From Mesotoga prima MesG1.Ag.4.2 (GTDB lineage Bacteria; Thermotogota; Thermotogae; Petrotogales; Kosmotogaceae): a stretch of DNA of 64,000 nucleotides. Below, in pieces: positions 51,948-61,905 of the stretch. The stretch is taken from the NCBI RefSeq assembly GCF_000147715.2, contig NC_017934.1, positions 1,798,001 to 1,862,000 of the forward strand. Direction: 5' to 3'. The notes below the pieces were generated by a model, which saw only the letters and a list, made by a program, of their open reading frames with translations, made no database searches and was not told where the DNA came from. Position numbers and translations under genes: made by a program. Each line of letters opens with the position of its first letter. Position 1 is the first letter of the stretch.

Positions 51948-52668
51948 CAGATCCCGAAACAAGTTCGGGATGACAATGTTAGGCGATCACGAAAACATCA
52001 CATCACGTCATTCTGAACTTGATTCAGAATCTCGATGATCAAAGAGCTGCTGTACGCTTAAAATCAAAAACCCGCTGGTTGCTGATGAAAACCGCGTTGT
52101 CCGTCAACGGTCCACCGTCCTCCGAATCGCGCGCGGAATGCCGGCGAAAATTGCGCAGGAACTCAAGGCCGGCTGAGTCGGGAAGTGATGTTCGCTGGCG
52201 CGAGGAAAGACACCCTCTCCTCTCTGGTTGCAAAACTTTGTGAAAAGGCGTCTTTAGAGAAGAGCACACACCCCACCGCAAGCGGTCCCCCCGCTCGAGC
52301 GGGGATTTAGAAGCCGGACTCGAAAAGAACATACCAGCAAGGATGCCTCCGGCAGGAAGCCTCTCAGGTCCACCGTCAAAGGTTCTCCGTTCTCCGAGGA
52401 GACCAAGAGCATAAGTGATGCCGCTTTCAGCGGGAAGCATTAGGAGCTAGTCAAAAGGCGGGAATCATCGCCGCTAGTACTACTTCGTGGTGCCAGTCTC
52501 AGCTTAAAGCTGAGGCCAGTCACTGCAAGCAACGGCAACATAGTGACTTTCATTTTGCTTGCAGTATTGGCTATTATCAGAACTTCAACTGACAAGCGCG
52601 TAAGAGGCAGCCGAAAGGACCGGCACATATACTAATCTCCTGGCACAGTCTGATACATAATGGCAGTC
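51948..52668 (+). repeat. Intergenic repeats with REP palindrome and hairpin array A6
   Basis: No gene is supported. The REP-like palindrome (51952-51970) and a TTCTGAACTTGATTCAGAA hairpin (about 52012-52030) come first. Mini-array A6 (52127-52210) follows with AATG, CCGGC/GC.GG, CTCAAGG, CCGGCT/AGTCGG, GAAGTGATG, TCGC/GCGA. The CCCCGC/ACCGC double hairpin (52260-52308) is inverted relative to 26035-26087. Then AAGTGATG with CCGCTTTCAGCGG (about 52410) and CTCAGCTTAAAGCTGAG (about 52499). Confidence 0.7.
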
Positions 52669-53649
52669 TCAATATGAGTGCTCTTGAAGGAAGTGGTACA
52701 AGATCTCTGAAGTCGTGAAAGCGAGGGCGGTAACGGTGTCGGCCGCCCCGTAGTATATGGCGATTCTGCCCGTTTCGGGGTCCTGAAGGCTTGCGCAGGG
52801 GAAGGTGACGTTGGGTACGTCGCCAATGTTTTCGTAAGGCATTCTCGGGTTAAGTATGTAGTGTTTCGACCTTTTGATTACTTTCCAGGGCCTTTCCAGA
52901 TCGAGGAGAGCGACGCCGGCACTGTACACGAAGCCGTTGCAGGATGTCCATACTCCGTGATAGATTAGCAGCCAACCTTCCGAGGTTTCTATCGGAATAG
53001 GTCCGGCCCCAACCTTGGTCGATTGCCAGCCGGCGGTGGGTGACATTACATGCCTGTGGCAGCCCCAATGAATCATGTCGGGGCTCTCGCTGTAGAAGAT
53101 GTCTCCAAAGGGAGTGTGGCCGTTGTCGCTCGGCCGGCTCAACATTGCAAACTTTCCTTTGATCTTCCTCGGGAAGAGGACCCCGTTTCTGTTGAAGGGA
53201 AGGAATGCATTCTCAAGCTGATAAAATCTCTCGAAATCGTAAGTGTAGGCAACGCCTATGGTAGGCCCGTGATAACCGTTGCACCAGGTTACGTAGTATC
53301 TGTCTTCCAGGAAGACGACTCTGGGATCGTATCCGTAAACGAATCGGCCGATTTCCGGGTCTTCGGCATTAAATTCGATTCTCTCCTGATCAATGTTCCA
53401 CGACAATCCGTCTTCGCTTCTTCCCGAGTGAAGCTCCATGACAAGCTCTTTCGTATCTATACGGAATACTCCCCTGAATTCATCTTTGTAGGCTACGACC
53501 GCGCTGTTGAAGATGCTGTTTGCGCCTCTCACCGTTTCCCGTGTGATGAGGGGGTTTTTCGAGTATCTCCAGACCGGTTCTAGACAATCTTTGGGTTTCT
53601 CTTCCCAGGGGAGATTTTTGAGTTTGTGGCCGAGTATTGTGATCGACAA
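52669..53649 (-). CDS. GH130 glycoside phosphorylase (beta-mannoside type)
   Basis: The 326-aa five-bladed beta-propeller starts at TTG 53649 behind a purine-rich GGAGAGG. Hallmarks are [57 protein letters not shown] with the catalytic Asp, [20 protein letters not shown] and [18 protein letters not shown]130 enzymes use phosphate to release alpha-mannose-1-phosphate from beta-1,4- or 1,2-mannosides, saving one ATP. It is the last gene of the oligosaccharide operon, after LacI, and fits growth on beta-mannan fragments. Exact linkage cannot be told. Confidence 0.9.
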   Translation of the reverse strand: MSITILGHKLKNLPWEEKPKDCLEPVWRYSKNPLITRETVRGANSIFNSAVVAYKDEFRGVFRIDTKELVMELHSGRSEDGLSWNIDQERIEFNAEDPEIGRFVYGYDPRVVFLEDRYYVTWCNGYHGPTIGVAYTYDFERFYQLENAFLPFNRNGVLFPRKIKGKFAMLSRPSDNGHTPFGDIFYSESPDMIHWGCHRHVMSPTAGWQSTKVGAGPIPIETSEGWLLIYHGVWTSCNGFVYSAGVALLDLERPWKVIKRSKHYILNPRMPYENIGDVPNVTFPCASLQDPETGRIAIYYGAADTVTALAFTTSEILYHFLQEHSY

Positions 53650-53672
53650 AGAGATCCTCTCCTTCCTCTCTC

Positions 53673-54668
53673 CTATATGGCTTTAACCGAGTCCCTTTCG
53701 ACAAGGGCCGTGGGCAGAACTATATTCCTGAATACTCTCTTCTGGGTGAGTCTCAATCTCTCTATGAGCAGCTGGGCCGCAGCGCTTCCCATTTCGATTC
53801 TCGGTTGTGAGACGGTGGTTAATGCGGGGATCGTATAGGGCGCGTGAACGGAATCGTCGAACCCGATCACGGATACGTCGTCTGGGACACGAACACCGTT
53901 TTTGTGAAGCTCCTGCATTGCCCCCATTGCCACGTGGTCGTTGACGGCAAAGATCGCCGTGAAATCGATACCGAAATCCCGAAGGTAATCACGGATCGCC
54001 TCCTGCCCGTGGTGAGGTTCGAAGCCCCCTATCCTCGCGACTTTCAGATCGAAATCCGAGGTCCTCGAAGCGAATTTTCTCAGCCCCTTCAACCTATCCT
54101 TTGAAGCATGCACTCCTTCCTGCCCCGGGAGAAAGAGGACCCGTCTGTGCCCCTTTTCGTAAAGGAATTTCGCAACGTTGTATGCTGCAAAGGAGTTGTC
54201 TATGTTTACGGAATCGGCCTTTATTTCTCTTATTGGGGAGTCGACGGCGACAACGACTATCCCGCTCTCTATGAACCTGTTGAGCATGTGCTCGTCGCTG
54301 TGAAGAGTCGCAACTATGACTCCATCTACCTTTCGCTGGAAGTATTCGTTCAGAATCTCCTGTTCACGACTGACCATTTCTCTGGCCATGGCAAGCATCA
54401 CGTTGAAACCGTTTTTGTGAGCATAATCCTCCACTCCCATGAAAATTTCGCCGTAATGGTTTCCCATGGTGTTGGGCAGGAGGACGCCCAGGGTTCTGTA
54501 TAGGCTCTTCTTTCGAATCGAAGGCATGGGATGGTAGTTGAGTCTGTTGATGACCCTCAACACGCGCAGCTTCGTATCTTCGGAAACATAGCCGCTTCCG
54601 TTCAATACCCGAGAGACGGTCGCTATCGAAACCTCAGCTTCGGCAGCCACATCCTTTATCGTCACCAT
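53673..54668 (-). CDS. LacI-family transcriptional repressor
   Basis: The 331-aa protein has the LacI helix-turn-helix and hinge ([46 protein letters not shown]) and a periplasmic-binding-like effector domain ([24 protein letters not shown] ... [28 protein letters not shown]). It lies between the GH1 and GH130 genes (14 and 23 bp gaps), so it is part of the operon it probably represses. The inducer should be a mannoside or cellobioside. I did not identify its operator. Confidence 0.93.
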   Translation of the reverse strand: MVTIKDVAAEAEVSIATVSRVLNGSGYVSEDTKLRVLRVINRLNYHPMPSIRKKSLYRTLGVLLPNTMGNHYGEIFMGVEDYAHKNGFNVMLAMAREMVSREQEILNEYFQRKVDGVIVATLHSDEHMLNRFIESGIVVVAVDSPIREIKADSVNIDNSFAAYNVAKFLYEKGHRRVLFLPGQEGVHASKDRLKGLRKFASRTSDFDLKVARIGGFEPHHGQEAIRDYLRDFGIDFTAIFAVNDHVAMGAMQELHKNGVRVPDDVSVIGFDDSVHAPYTIPALTTVSQPRIEMGSAAAQLLIERLRLTQKRVFRNIVLPTALVERDSVKAI

Positions 54669-54682
54669 CCAGTCCTTTCCCC

Positions 54683-56050
54683 CTATTCGATGAGCAGGGT
54701 TTCGTCAAAAATGTCGTACGGCTCTTTCAGCATCTTCTTGAAACCATTAACCGAGCCCTGCTTTATGATTTCTTTCAAAAGGTAGTAGGAAGGTCTCGGA
54801 GTGAGGCTTCCATCATTGAAGTCCACACTGACCAGTCCGAAACGCATCCCAAGGCCGGAGGCCCATTCGTAGTTGTCGGTGAGAGACCAGTGCATGTACC
54901 CCTTTACGCTGAAGCCCTCTTCAATAAGCTTTTCCACTGCTTTCAGGTGACCTATGAGATAGTATGGTCTCAGTCCGTCCGTGGCATCGGCGATTCCATT
55001 CTCGGTTACGAAGACTGGAACGTCGTACCTTCTCATAGTCGTCTTCAGTATATTGTACAACCCTTCGGGGTAGATCTCCCAGCCGAAATCACTCGTCGGT
55101 CTGCCCGATCTGGAAAGCGAGTTGGGCTTGCAGCCCTGTCCGAATCCCGGCAGGAGTTTGTAACCTATGTCGCTCTCTTCATCGCTTTCTACTACCATCC
55201 GTGAATAGTAATTCAAACCAAGGAAGTCCGTTCTATCTTTTATGCGGTCGATAAATTCAAACTGAGCTTTCAGGGCAGAATCGACCGCCCTTTCCTCCCC
55301 GTCTATCCAGCTCATAGCGTAGATCAGTCCTACCGGAGAGCTCGTTTCTTTCTTTAGTTCCTCGTATCCAAGAAGATGGGCATTGATCAGATTGTCGCGG
55401 GCTACCCCCGCCAGTTCGGGCCTGATTATCGAGGGAGGGAACCCGGAGGCCCTGTTTCTGTAGCCAAGCGTAGCCAAGACGTTCGGTTCATTCTCGGTCG
55501 ACCACATGTCGACGATATCTCCAAGTCTCCTTCCGCAGAGAGCGGCGAATTTACGGAATTCCTCCGCAGCGCGGGGATCGGCCCAGCCCCCGGCGGTGAA
55601 ATCGGAGTATCTGTTGACCCTAATCGGTTCGTGGAGCCAAATGGGGAGTGAGAAATGGTTGAGATTTACCATCACCTTCATTCCCCGGTTTCTTATGTCC
55701 TCGATGATCCCTCTGTAATGCTCTAACGCTTCAGTGTTGCATATGTCATCCAAATCATCTGTCCATCTCTCGAAAGTCGGTTTGGGGAGGATTCTAGACC
55801 ACTCCAGACCTATTCGTATTATCTTCATTCCCGCGTCGGCCGCAAGTCTGTGGAACTCCTCGAAACCTGTCCAGTAATTCGGCCCGCTTTCGGGAAACGT
55901 CCCGCTAACTATCCCGTTTTCGATGTTCAATTTATCATGAGCCCAAGCGTACCAATCCGAGCCGCGGTCGATGCTCTCGGGAGAGTTCCTACCCATTTCA
56001 AACTGAAATCCCGAAAGAGAGGCACCGAACAGGAAATCTTCGCCAAACAT
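54683..56050 (-). CDS. GH1 beta-glycosidase of the archaeal type
   Basis: The start is ATG 56050 (AAAGGAGATG five bases upstream); the longer frame would overlap oppF. The 455-aa TIM barrel has the acid/base E188 in STENEPN (TxNEP) and nucleophile E350 in VFVTENG. Its N-terminus (FGASLSGFQFEMG ... YAWAHDKLNIENGIVSGTFPESGPNYW) follows the Pyrococcus/Sulfolobus beta-glycosidase pattern rather than bacterial BglA, in which this part reads FxWGxAT(A/S)SYQ. That suggests gene transfer from archaea. It would hydrolyse imported beta-gluco- or manno-oligosaccharides in the cytoplasm. Confidence 0.9.
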   Translation of the reverse strand: MFGEDFLFGASLSGFQFEMGRNSPESIDRGSDWYAWAHDKLNIENGIVSGTFPESGPNYWTGFEEFHRLAADAGMKIIRIGLEWSRILPKPTFERWTDDLDDICNTEALEHYRGIIEDIRNRGMKVMVNLNHFSLPIWLHEPIRVNRYSDFTAGGWADPRAAEEFRKFAALCGRRLGDIVDMWSTENEPNVLATLGYRNRASGFPPSIIRPELAGVARDNLINAHLLGYEELKKETSSPVGLIYAMSWIDGEERAVDSALKAQFEFIDRIKDRTDFLGLNYYSRMVVESDEESDIGYKLLPGFGQGCKPNSLSRSGRPTSDFGWEIYPEGLYNILKTTMRRYDVPVFVTENGIADATDGLRPYYLIGHLKAVEKLIEEGFSVKGYMHWSLTDNYEWASGLGMRFGLVSVDFNDGSLTPRPSYYLLKEIIKQGSVNGFKKMLKEPYDIFDETLLIE

Positions 56051-56054
56051 GTCT

Positions 56055-56957
56055 TCATCTCCTTTGTACGGCAACATAGTGATCCTCTTCAACTTCCACC
56101 ATTTCATGTTCCGCATCCATGATGGGATCGAAACACTTCCGTCCGTCTATTTTCTTTTTGTGATCGCTTTCAATATCCTCCCACTTCTTGTCGAGCCTCG
56201 GTACTGAAGAGAGAAGTTTGCATGTGTAATAGTGCTGGGGGTTGAAGAAAACTTTGTCAGTTCTTCCCATTTCTACGACATGACCTTTGAACAGTATCAC
56301 AGCTCTTTCGCTTAAATAGTAGCCGAGAGACAGGTCATGAGTTATGAAGAGGATTGAAAGCCCCTTCTTTTTGAGGTCTGCGAGCAGGTTCAAAACGTCT
56401 ATTCTTGTAGAGGCGTCGAGCATGCTTATCAGTTCGTCGGCAACGAGAAGGTTCACGTCCAGCAGCAGGGCCCTGGATATGAGAATTCTCTGGAGCTGCC
56501 CGCCGCTGAGCTGATGAGGATACTTGCCCAGAATCTGATCCGGATCAAGGCCAACCAGTTTCAGGACCGTGTGGACCTTGTCCATCCAGTCGCTGTAGTG
56601 CATCTTCGCAAAGAAGACCGATCTAAGATTCTCGAAGACTCTGTCAACTTTGAAGATAGGATTATACGAGCTGAAGGGATCCTGAAAGACACCCTGGACC
56701 TTTCTGTAATAGTCTCTTAGCTCTGCGCCCTTCAGCCCGCTTATATCGCGTCCGTCAAGTCGTATTTCCCCTTGGGTGATTGTCAACAATCTCAAGATCA
56801 TCTTTCCTATGGTGCTTTTTCCGCTCCCGCTTTCGCCTATGAGCGAGGTGACCTCTCCCTCTTCGATCTTGAATGAGACGTTGTTTACGGCCTTGAGCCT
56901 TCCTGAAGAGAACATTCCCGTCTTGAAGACCTTAGTCAGATTAATGAGCTCAAGCAT
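56055..56957 (-). CDS. oppF: Oligopeptide/oligosaccharide ABC transporter ATPase, OppF type
   Basis: A 300-aa ATPase with Walker A GESGSGKST, signature LSGGQLQRILISRAL, Walker B LLVADELISMLDAS (commonly DEPVSALD) and switch ITHDLS. The tail lacks the usual Cys cluster of the OPP C-terminal domain. It is adjacent to oppD without a gap, and four bases before the GH1 gene. In Thermotogales, Opp-like transporters linked to glycosidases carry cello- and manno-oligosaccharides rather than peptides. Confidence 0.93.
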   Translation of the reverse strand: MLELINLTKVFKTGMFSSGRLKAVNNVSFKIEEGEVTSLIGESGSGKSTIGKMILRLLTITQGEIRLDGRDISGLKGAELRDYYRKVQGVFQDPFSSYNPIFKVDRVFENLRSVFFAKMHYSDWMDKVHTVLKLVGLDPDQILGKYPHQLSGGQLQRILISRALLLDVNLLVADELISMLDASTRIDVLNLLADLKKKGLSILFITHDLSLGYYLSERAVILFKGHVVEMGRTDKVFFNPQHYYTCKLLSSVPRLDKKWEDIESDHKKKIDGRKCFDPIMDAEHEMVEVEEDHYVAVQRR

Positions 56958-57914
56958 CTAGTTCACTCCCCAGCAGGCCACCCAGTGTGAAGGCTCAATT
57001 TCAACCATGGGCGGTTCCTCTTCGCACTTTTCGAAGGCGATGGGACATCTGTCCTTGAATCTGCAGCCCCGCGGGGGCGAGAGGAGTTGAGGGGGTTTTC
57101 CAGGGATCCCTTTCAGTCTCTTATCTGTGTAGTGAACGCCGACCTCCGGCAGAGACGAGATAAGCATCTTCGTGTAGGGATGGACGGGCCTTTTTATTAT
57201 CACTTCCGTGGCGGCCCGCTCGACAAGCTTACCCGCGTACATTATAAGAATAGAATCGGCTATCTGGTAGAGGATCGAGATGTCATGGGTAACGAAGATG
57301 ATGCTTTTGACGAAACCCTTGTCCCTGAACTCCACGATCATCTCGGCCACTGCTCGCTGAGTCGAGACATCCAGGGCCGATGTGACCTCGTCGGCTATCA
57401 GCAGAGAGGGATTCAGAAGCGTCGAGATAACCATTACGGCCCTCTGCTTCATTCCGCCCGACAGTTCCACGGGATACATCTTCAGGACCGAACTATCCAG
57501 ACCCACGAGATCCAGCCTCCTGTTGAGTTCGGGGAGAGTTTTTTCGTAACCCACGCCGTGACAGGCGAGAAGATCTGAGATGAGTCTCTTGAGCTTCACG
57601 GTGGGATTCAAGGCGTTCATAGCATACTGAGGGATTATCGAGATTCTCTTGTATCTGAAGTCGTTCATCTTTCTTTGATCGCCGATTGGAAGAGGGCTTC
57701 CGTCAAGAGAGGCACTGCCTTCCACGAGTTTCATCGGGAGGCGAAGCATTATGAGGGAGTTGCTGAGAGTCGACTTTCCACAGCCCGATTCTCCGGCAAT
57801 TCCTGCGATCTCCCCATCACGAAGATCGAAGCTCACACCGTCCAGTGCCTTTATATCTCCCTTAAGAGTCTGGTAATAGACTCTAAGGCCATCCACGCTT
57901 AGAGACATCGTCAC
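56958..57914 (-). CDS. oppD: Oligopeptide/oligosaccharide ABC transporter ATPase, OppD type
   Basis: A 318-aa ATPase with GESGCGKST, LSGGMKQRAVMVISTLL, Walker B LLIADEVTSALDVS and switch VTHDI. The C-terminal OPP domain is present (KGIPGKPPQLLSPPRGCRFKDRCPIAFEKC), which can carry an Fe-S cluster. It overlaps oppC by 4 bp. Confidence 0.94.
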   Translation of the reverse strand: MTMSLSVDGLRVYYQTLKGDIKALDGVSFDLRDGEIAGIAGESGCGKSTLSNSLIMLRLPMKLVEGSASLDGSPLPIGDQRKMNDFRYKRISIIPQYAMNALNPTVKLKRLISDLLACHGVGYEKTLPELNRRLDLVGLDSSVLKMYPVELSGGMKQRAVMVISTLLNPSLLIADEVTSALDVSTQRAVAEMIVEFRDKGFVKSIIFVTHDISILYQIADSILIMYAGKLVERAATEVIIKRPVHPYTKMLISSLPEVGVHYTDKRLKGIPGKPPQLLSPPRGCRFKDRCPIAFEKCEEEPPMVEIEPSHWVACWGVN

Positions 57915-58759
57915 AGCTCCCTCAGTTTAGGATTGAAGACTTCGTCCAGTCCAGTATTCATAAAGTAGAGCGCGCCGACGATAGCCGTAATGGCTACTCC
58001 GGGAGGTATCAGCCACCACCACATTCCGAGCTGAATTGCGCTCCAAAGAACCGCATTCTGCATCATTAGCCCTAGAGAAATCCCCTGCGTCGGGCCGAGC
58101 CCGATGAAATCAAGCGTAACGGCTGCGAGAATAGCGCCTCCGAACTGGAGTATGAAGGTCATGAAAAGATAGGACATCATGTTTGGAGCGATCTCCCCAA
58201 AGATTATCCTCATGGGTTTCATGCCAGTTATTCTTGCGAGGTCCACAAAGTCCCTTGTTCTCAAAGTAAACGTCTGGGCCCTTATCGCTCTCGCCGCCCA
58301 CGGCCAAGAAGTGAGCCCTATAAATATGCTCTGGACGAGTATTCCCCTGTATGGCAGATAAGCCGCAACAATTAGAAGGAGGGCCAGCGTCGGTATCACG
58401 GTGACCACATTGGTCAACATATTGAGCAGCTCGTCGATCATGCCTCCATGGTAGCCGGCTACGAAGCCGATTAGGACTCCCAGAAGCGTAGCGAGACCTC
58501 CGGCAACCAATCCGACCAGGAAGGTTGATCTCAGCCCGTAAACCGTCTGCGAGAAAACATCCTGCCCGAAGGTTGTGGTCCCTAACCAGAACTCTTTTGA
58601 AGGAGGGTGGTAACCTGGCCCCGCATAATCGAGCGGTCCGTACTTCGCGAAGAGAGGTCCGAAGATCGCGAGTAAGATGAAGATCACCAGTATGAAAAAG
58701 CCGACCTTCAGACGTCCGTTCCTCAGGGCGAAGTATAGAAATTCATTCTTTGTCTTCAT
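57911..58759 (-). CDS. oppC: Opp-type ABC transporter permease, OppC type
   Basis: A 282-aa protein with six transmembrane helices and the EAA-like loop LARITGMKPMRIIFGEIAPNMMSY. LGTTTFGQDVFSQTVYGLRSTFLVGLVAG is the family's first conserved block. It overlaps oppB and oppD by 4 bp each. Confidence 0.93.
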   Translation of the reverse strand: MKTKNEFLYFALRNGRLKVGFFILVIFILLAIFGPLFAKYGPLDYAGPGYHPPSKEFWLGTTTFGQDVFSQTVYGLRSTFLVGLVAGGLATLLGVLIGFVAGYHGGMIDELLNMLTNVVTVIPTLALLLIVAAYLPYRGILVQSIFIGLTSWPWAARAIRAQTFTLRTRDFVDLARITGMKPMRIIFGEIAPNMMSYLFMTFILQFGGAILAAVTLDFIGLGPTQGISLGLMMQNAVLWSAIQLGMWWWLIPPGVAITAIVGALYFMNTGLDEVFNPKLREL

Positions 58760-59748
58760 ACAGTCTCTCCTTCTGCCGTGTGCCTGATTCTCGGATCGAT
58801 CAGTATATACGCGATATCCAGAATGATGTTAGCCAACAACACGCCGACGATTATGAACAGAAAACAGCCCTGTATTAGGAAGTAATCTTGATTCATTATC
58901 GCTTCCTTTAGAAGATGTCCGATGCCGGGGTATGAAAAGACGACTTCGGTAGCAAGAGCCCCGGCAACTATGACACCTAGCTGGAGAGCCAGTCCTGTGA
59001 TCTGAGGAAGAACCGCGTTCTTATAGGCATACTGTCTGACCAGTCTTCCCGAGGCACCCAGAGATTCAAGGTACCTGGAATACTCGGCCTCGAGTTCGTA
59101 GATGATCATGTTACGCATTCCGATGGCCCAGCCTCCAAATTGCACGAGAAAGAGAGAGCTGAAGGGAAGTATCCAGTGCTTCAGGAAATCCCAGATGAAG
59201 GTCCAGCTCCAGTTGGGGACCATTGAAAAACTGTAGGCGCCCGCTATGGGAAGAACGTCTAGCGCGACCCCAAAGAACCAGGCCAGAAGTATACCGAGCC
59301 ACATGTAGGGCGTGGCCGTAAGCACGTACCAGATGGGCAAGACGATGCCGTCTAGTTTCTTTTTCCTGGCGGCAAAGGCGCCGAACTTGTTCCCGGCTAT
59401 ATAACTCAACATTATTGCGGGAATCAAAAGGGCAAGATCAAAGGGCAGGGCCCTGGCTATTACCCTCGTAACGGGAGCGCCTGTAACATATAAGCTGACT
59501 CCGAGATCGCCTCTGAAAAGGCCCGCCCAAAAAGCGAAATACTGATGAAGAGGTGACTTGTCCAGCCCGTAGATCTCGTTAAGGTAGCCGGCGATTACCT
59601 CGGTTGTATCCGATCTGGTGGAAAACCTAGACAGTAGATTCGTAATTGGATTGCCGGGCATGAATCGCGGTATCATCCAGTCTATCGTAACCGCAAATAC
59701 AAATGTCAGCAGGTAGATTATTATCTTTCTTCTGAAATAGGCTCCCAC
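58756..59748 (-). CDS. oppB: Opp-type ABC transporter permease, OppB type
   Basis: A 330-aa protein with six transmembrane helices. It shows WMIPRFMPGNPI near the N-terminus, the loop LGASGRLVRQYAYKNAVLPQITGL and EVVFSYPGIGHLLKEAI. It opens the oppBCDF-GH1-lacI-GH130 transcription unit, separated from oppA by 480 bp with a terminator. Confidence 0.93.
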   Translation of the reverse strand: MGAYFRRKIIIYLLTFVFAVTIDWMIPRFMPGNPITNLLSRFSTRSDTTEVIAGYLNEIYGLDKSPLHQYFAFWAGLFRGDLGVSLYVTGAPVTRVIARALPFDLALLIPAIMLSYIAGNKFGAFAARKKKLDGIVLPIWYVLTATPYMWLGILLAWFFGVALDVLPIAGAYSFSMVPNWSWTFIWDFLKHWILPFSSLFLVQFGGWAIGMRNMIIYELEAEYSRYLESLGASGRLVRQYAYKNAVLPQITGLALQLGVIVAGALATEVVFSYPGIGHLLKEAIMNQDYFLIQGCFLFIIVGVLLANIILDIAYILIDPRIRHTAEGETV

Positions 59749-60179
59749 AGTCTGAGTCTCCTTCCTTTACCCTACCCACGTGATGGAGAGCTTCATCTTC
59801 TTGCCCAACCAAAAGTTATTTTCAGTTGAAAGTGCGATACTCAATTCCTTCCGATCACCCATTCAGATTCAAGAGTCTTTAGGCTCTCGCTTGACAGAGA
59901 GAGGTGATTAGACAGGTTTTTCTTTCTTCATAAATTGCTGAAAGTTGGTTTTTTAATAATGTTTAGAGACTGCGCGTATGAAGACCCGGGTGCAACCTTA
60001 TACTCATAGGCAGTCCGGCATCTCGATCTCTCCAGTCTGTACCATTATCGCTATTGTCTTTCGGTATTCGGACGTCTTGCCAGAACACTCTTGTTCGTCG
60101 CTCAGCGAAAAACAACACTCGGAGCCCGAACATGACAGGTTGAATCTCGCATGAGCCAAACCGTTTAATCTCAGTCTGC
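59749..60179. other. Intergenic region between oppA and oppB
   Basis: About 430 bp without genes or interspersed repeats. It probably holds a second promoter for oppB, since a terminator closes oppA. I could not identify promoter hexamers or a LacI operator. Confidence 0.4.
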
Positions 60180-60180
60180 C

Positions 60181-60213
60181 AAAAGCCCCCACGGGCCGGA
60201 AGTCCATGGGGGC
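60181..60213 (-). terminator. Terminator of oppA
   Basis: On the minus strand GCCCCCA (60213-60207) pairs with TGGGGGC (60191-60185), and GGAC/G.CC pairs extend it. A TTTT run follows. It should give high binding-protein expression relative to the permeases downstream. Confidence 0.8.
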
Positions 60214-60228
60214 GAAGATTATACTCTG

Positions 60229-61905
60229 TTACTTAGCCTCCAGGGCTGTCAGCATGAATATACCACCGAGCTGCCATTTTCCGTTCCACGTACATGGATA
60301 GTAGTGAGGGCCGTGTTCGCTCGGCCAGTTGGTCCAAACATTGGTACTTGCCTGGAACCACATTCCGTTGAACCAGAGGGGAACGTAGGGAATCTCTTTC
60401 AAGAAAAGCTCTTCCAGTTCCGACATGATCTTTTGACCAGTCTCGTAGTCATCGACAGGCGTTCTGTCGAAGGCTTCCATCAACTCAAAGGCCTTGGGAT
60501 TGTTGTATTTTCCGTAGTTGCCCTGAGTCTGCTGCTCTCTGATATCCCAGAATAGCCAGTAGTAGTAACTCCATACTGTGTTAGACAGGTTGCTGTTGAA
60601 GTTGTTTATCGCCATATCGAAGTTGCCGCCGTAAAGCTCGTCCTGATACCTCGAATAGTCGGGGAACTCGGCCTTTGCGTTAATGCCCACGGCGTTCAGG
60701 TTGTTGGCAATTATCTTTATCGACTCCATCCAGTCGGTCCAGCCGAATGGAACTATTATAGAGAGCTCTATCTCGGAACCGTCCGGCGCCTCGACGAATC
60801 CGTCTCCGTTAATGTCCTTGTAGCCCGCATCGGCAAGGACCTTTTTGGAAACCGATGGATCGTACTTGAATCCATACTGCTCGACAACCTTTTCATCGTA
60901 ATACTTCATCCAGGCGTCGATAGGAAGGAAGCCAAGTGGGTTAGACTTGATTACCTGGTTCTCGAAAACCCTTGTGACTATGTCGTCGGCGTTTATTGCC
61001 CAGGCAACGGCCTTCCTGAAGTTAACATCATCCATTGGCTTTCTGCTGTTGTTTAGAAAGAGAACTGCCGTATTGTCGGAAAGCATGTAAGGCGGGCCAT
61101 CGAAATATGTGTGGATTCCGTAAGCGGATTTGACGGCTGGGACTCCTGGAAGGAAGAAGTTACTGATATCCAGTTCCCCTTTGAAGATCATACCGAGAGC
61201 CACGTTGTTTCCCGAAACGGTGAGATAGACTATTCTCTTGGGCGTAGGCTTTATTCCCAGCTGCTCGATAGCCCACCAGTTTTCGTTTCTCAAATAGATC
61301 ATTCTGTCCTGACCGTAACCTTCGGCTGTGTAGCAACCCGTTCCAATGGGCCCCTCGTTCGCTCCAGTCAGAATTTCGGCTTCCGTCTTGTTTTTCCATA
61401 TGTGCTCGGGAACCATGGGCAACTGGTAGAGCTGGAAGGACCATTGCTGATACAGCGGTTCGGTGAAGTGGACACGTACAGTCAGTCTGTCTACTATCTC
61501 CACTTCCTTCATCCAGTTCCACATAGAGCTGTAATGGACTCCGGGATACTTCTTTGCGATGTCAAATGTGAATTTCACATCTTCGGCATTGAACTCCTCT
61601 CCATCCGTCCAGTATACTCCGTCTCGAAGCTTCAGCTCGTAGGTCTTTTCGTCTATCCATCCTCCATCCACCGCAAGCCAGGGTATCATCTCGTTGCTCA
61701 GAGGATCGAACATAAACAGGTATTCATAGATTAGACCGTTGGTTCCGGTCATAATCGCCCATGGGGTGAATGGGTTCCAGTTGTTTGGTGGACTCCAAAG
61801 GCCTCCACCGGCGTACAGAGTTTCTTTTCGATCGTAAACTTGACCAATTGCGAGGCTACTAACGAGTATGATGGCCAGAAGTAGTAAAATGAACCTCTTT
61901 TTCAT
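60229..61905 (-). CDS. oppA: Extracellular solute-binding protein family 5 (OppA/oligosaccharide type)
   Basis: A 558-aa precursor with AAAGGAGG upstream and a signal peptide (MKKRFILLLLAIILVSSLAIG) without lipobox Cys. The body has family 5 hallmarks: WDLKLRDGVYWTDGEEFNAEDVKFTFD-type segment near 90-115, MDDVNFRKAVAWAINADDIV, LGFLPIDAWM, and the C-terminal LFLKEIPYVPLWFNG. It is rich in Trp and Tyr, as in the Thermotogales proteins that bind cellobiose or mannobiose. It stands as its own transcript ahead of oppB. Confidence 0.92.
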   Translation of the reverse strand: MKKRFILLLLAIILVSSLAIGQVYDRKETLYAGGGLWSPPNNWNPFTPWAIMTGTNGLIYEYLFMFDPLSNEMIPWLAVDGGWIDEKTYELKLRDGVYWTDGEEFNAEDVKFTFDIAKKYPGVHYSSMWNWMKEVEIVDRLTVRVHFTEPLYQQWSFQLYQLPMVPEHIWKNKTEAEILTGANEGPIGTGCYTAEGYGQDRMIYLRNENWWAIEQLGIKPTPKRIVYLTVSGNNVALGMIFKGELDISNFFLPGVPAVKSAYGIHTYFDGPPYMLSDNTAVLFLNNSRKPMDDVNFRKAVAWAINADDIVTRVFENQVIKSNPLGFLPIDAWMKYYDEKVVEQYGFKYDPSVSKKVLADAGYKDINGDGFVEAPDGSEIELSIIVPFGWTDWMESIKIIANNLNAVGINAKAEFPDYSRYQDELYGGNFDMAINNFNSNLSNTVWSYYYWLFWDIREQQTQGNYGKYNNPKAFELMEAFDRTPVDDYETGQKIMSELEELFLKEIPYVPLWFNGMWFQASTNVWTNWPSEHGPHYYPCTWNGKWQLGGIFMLTALEAK

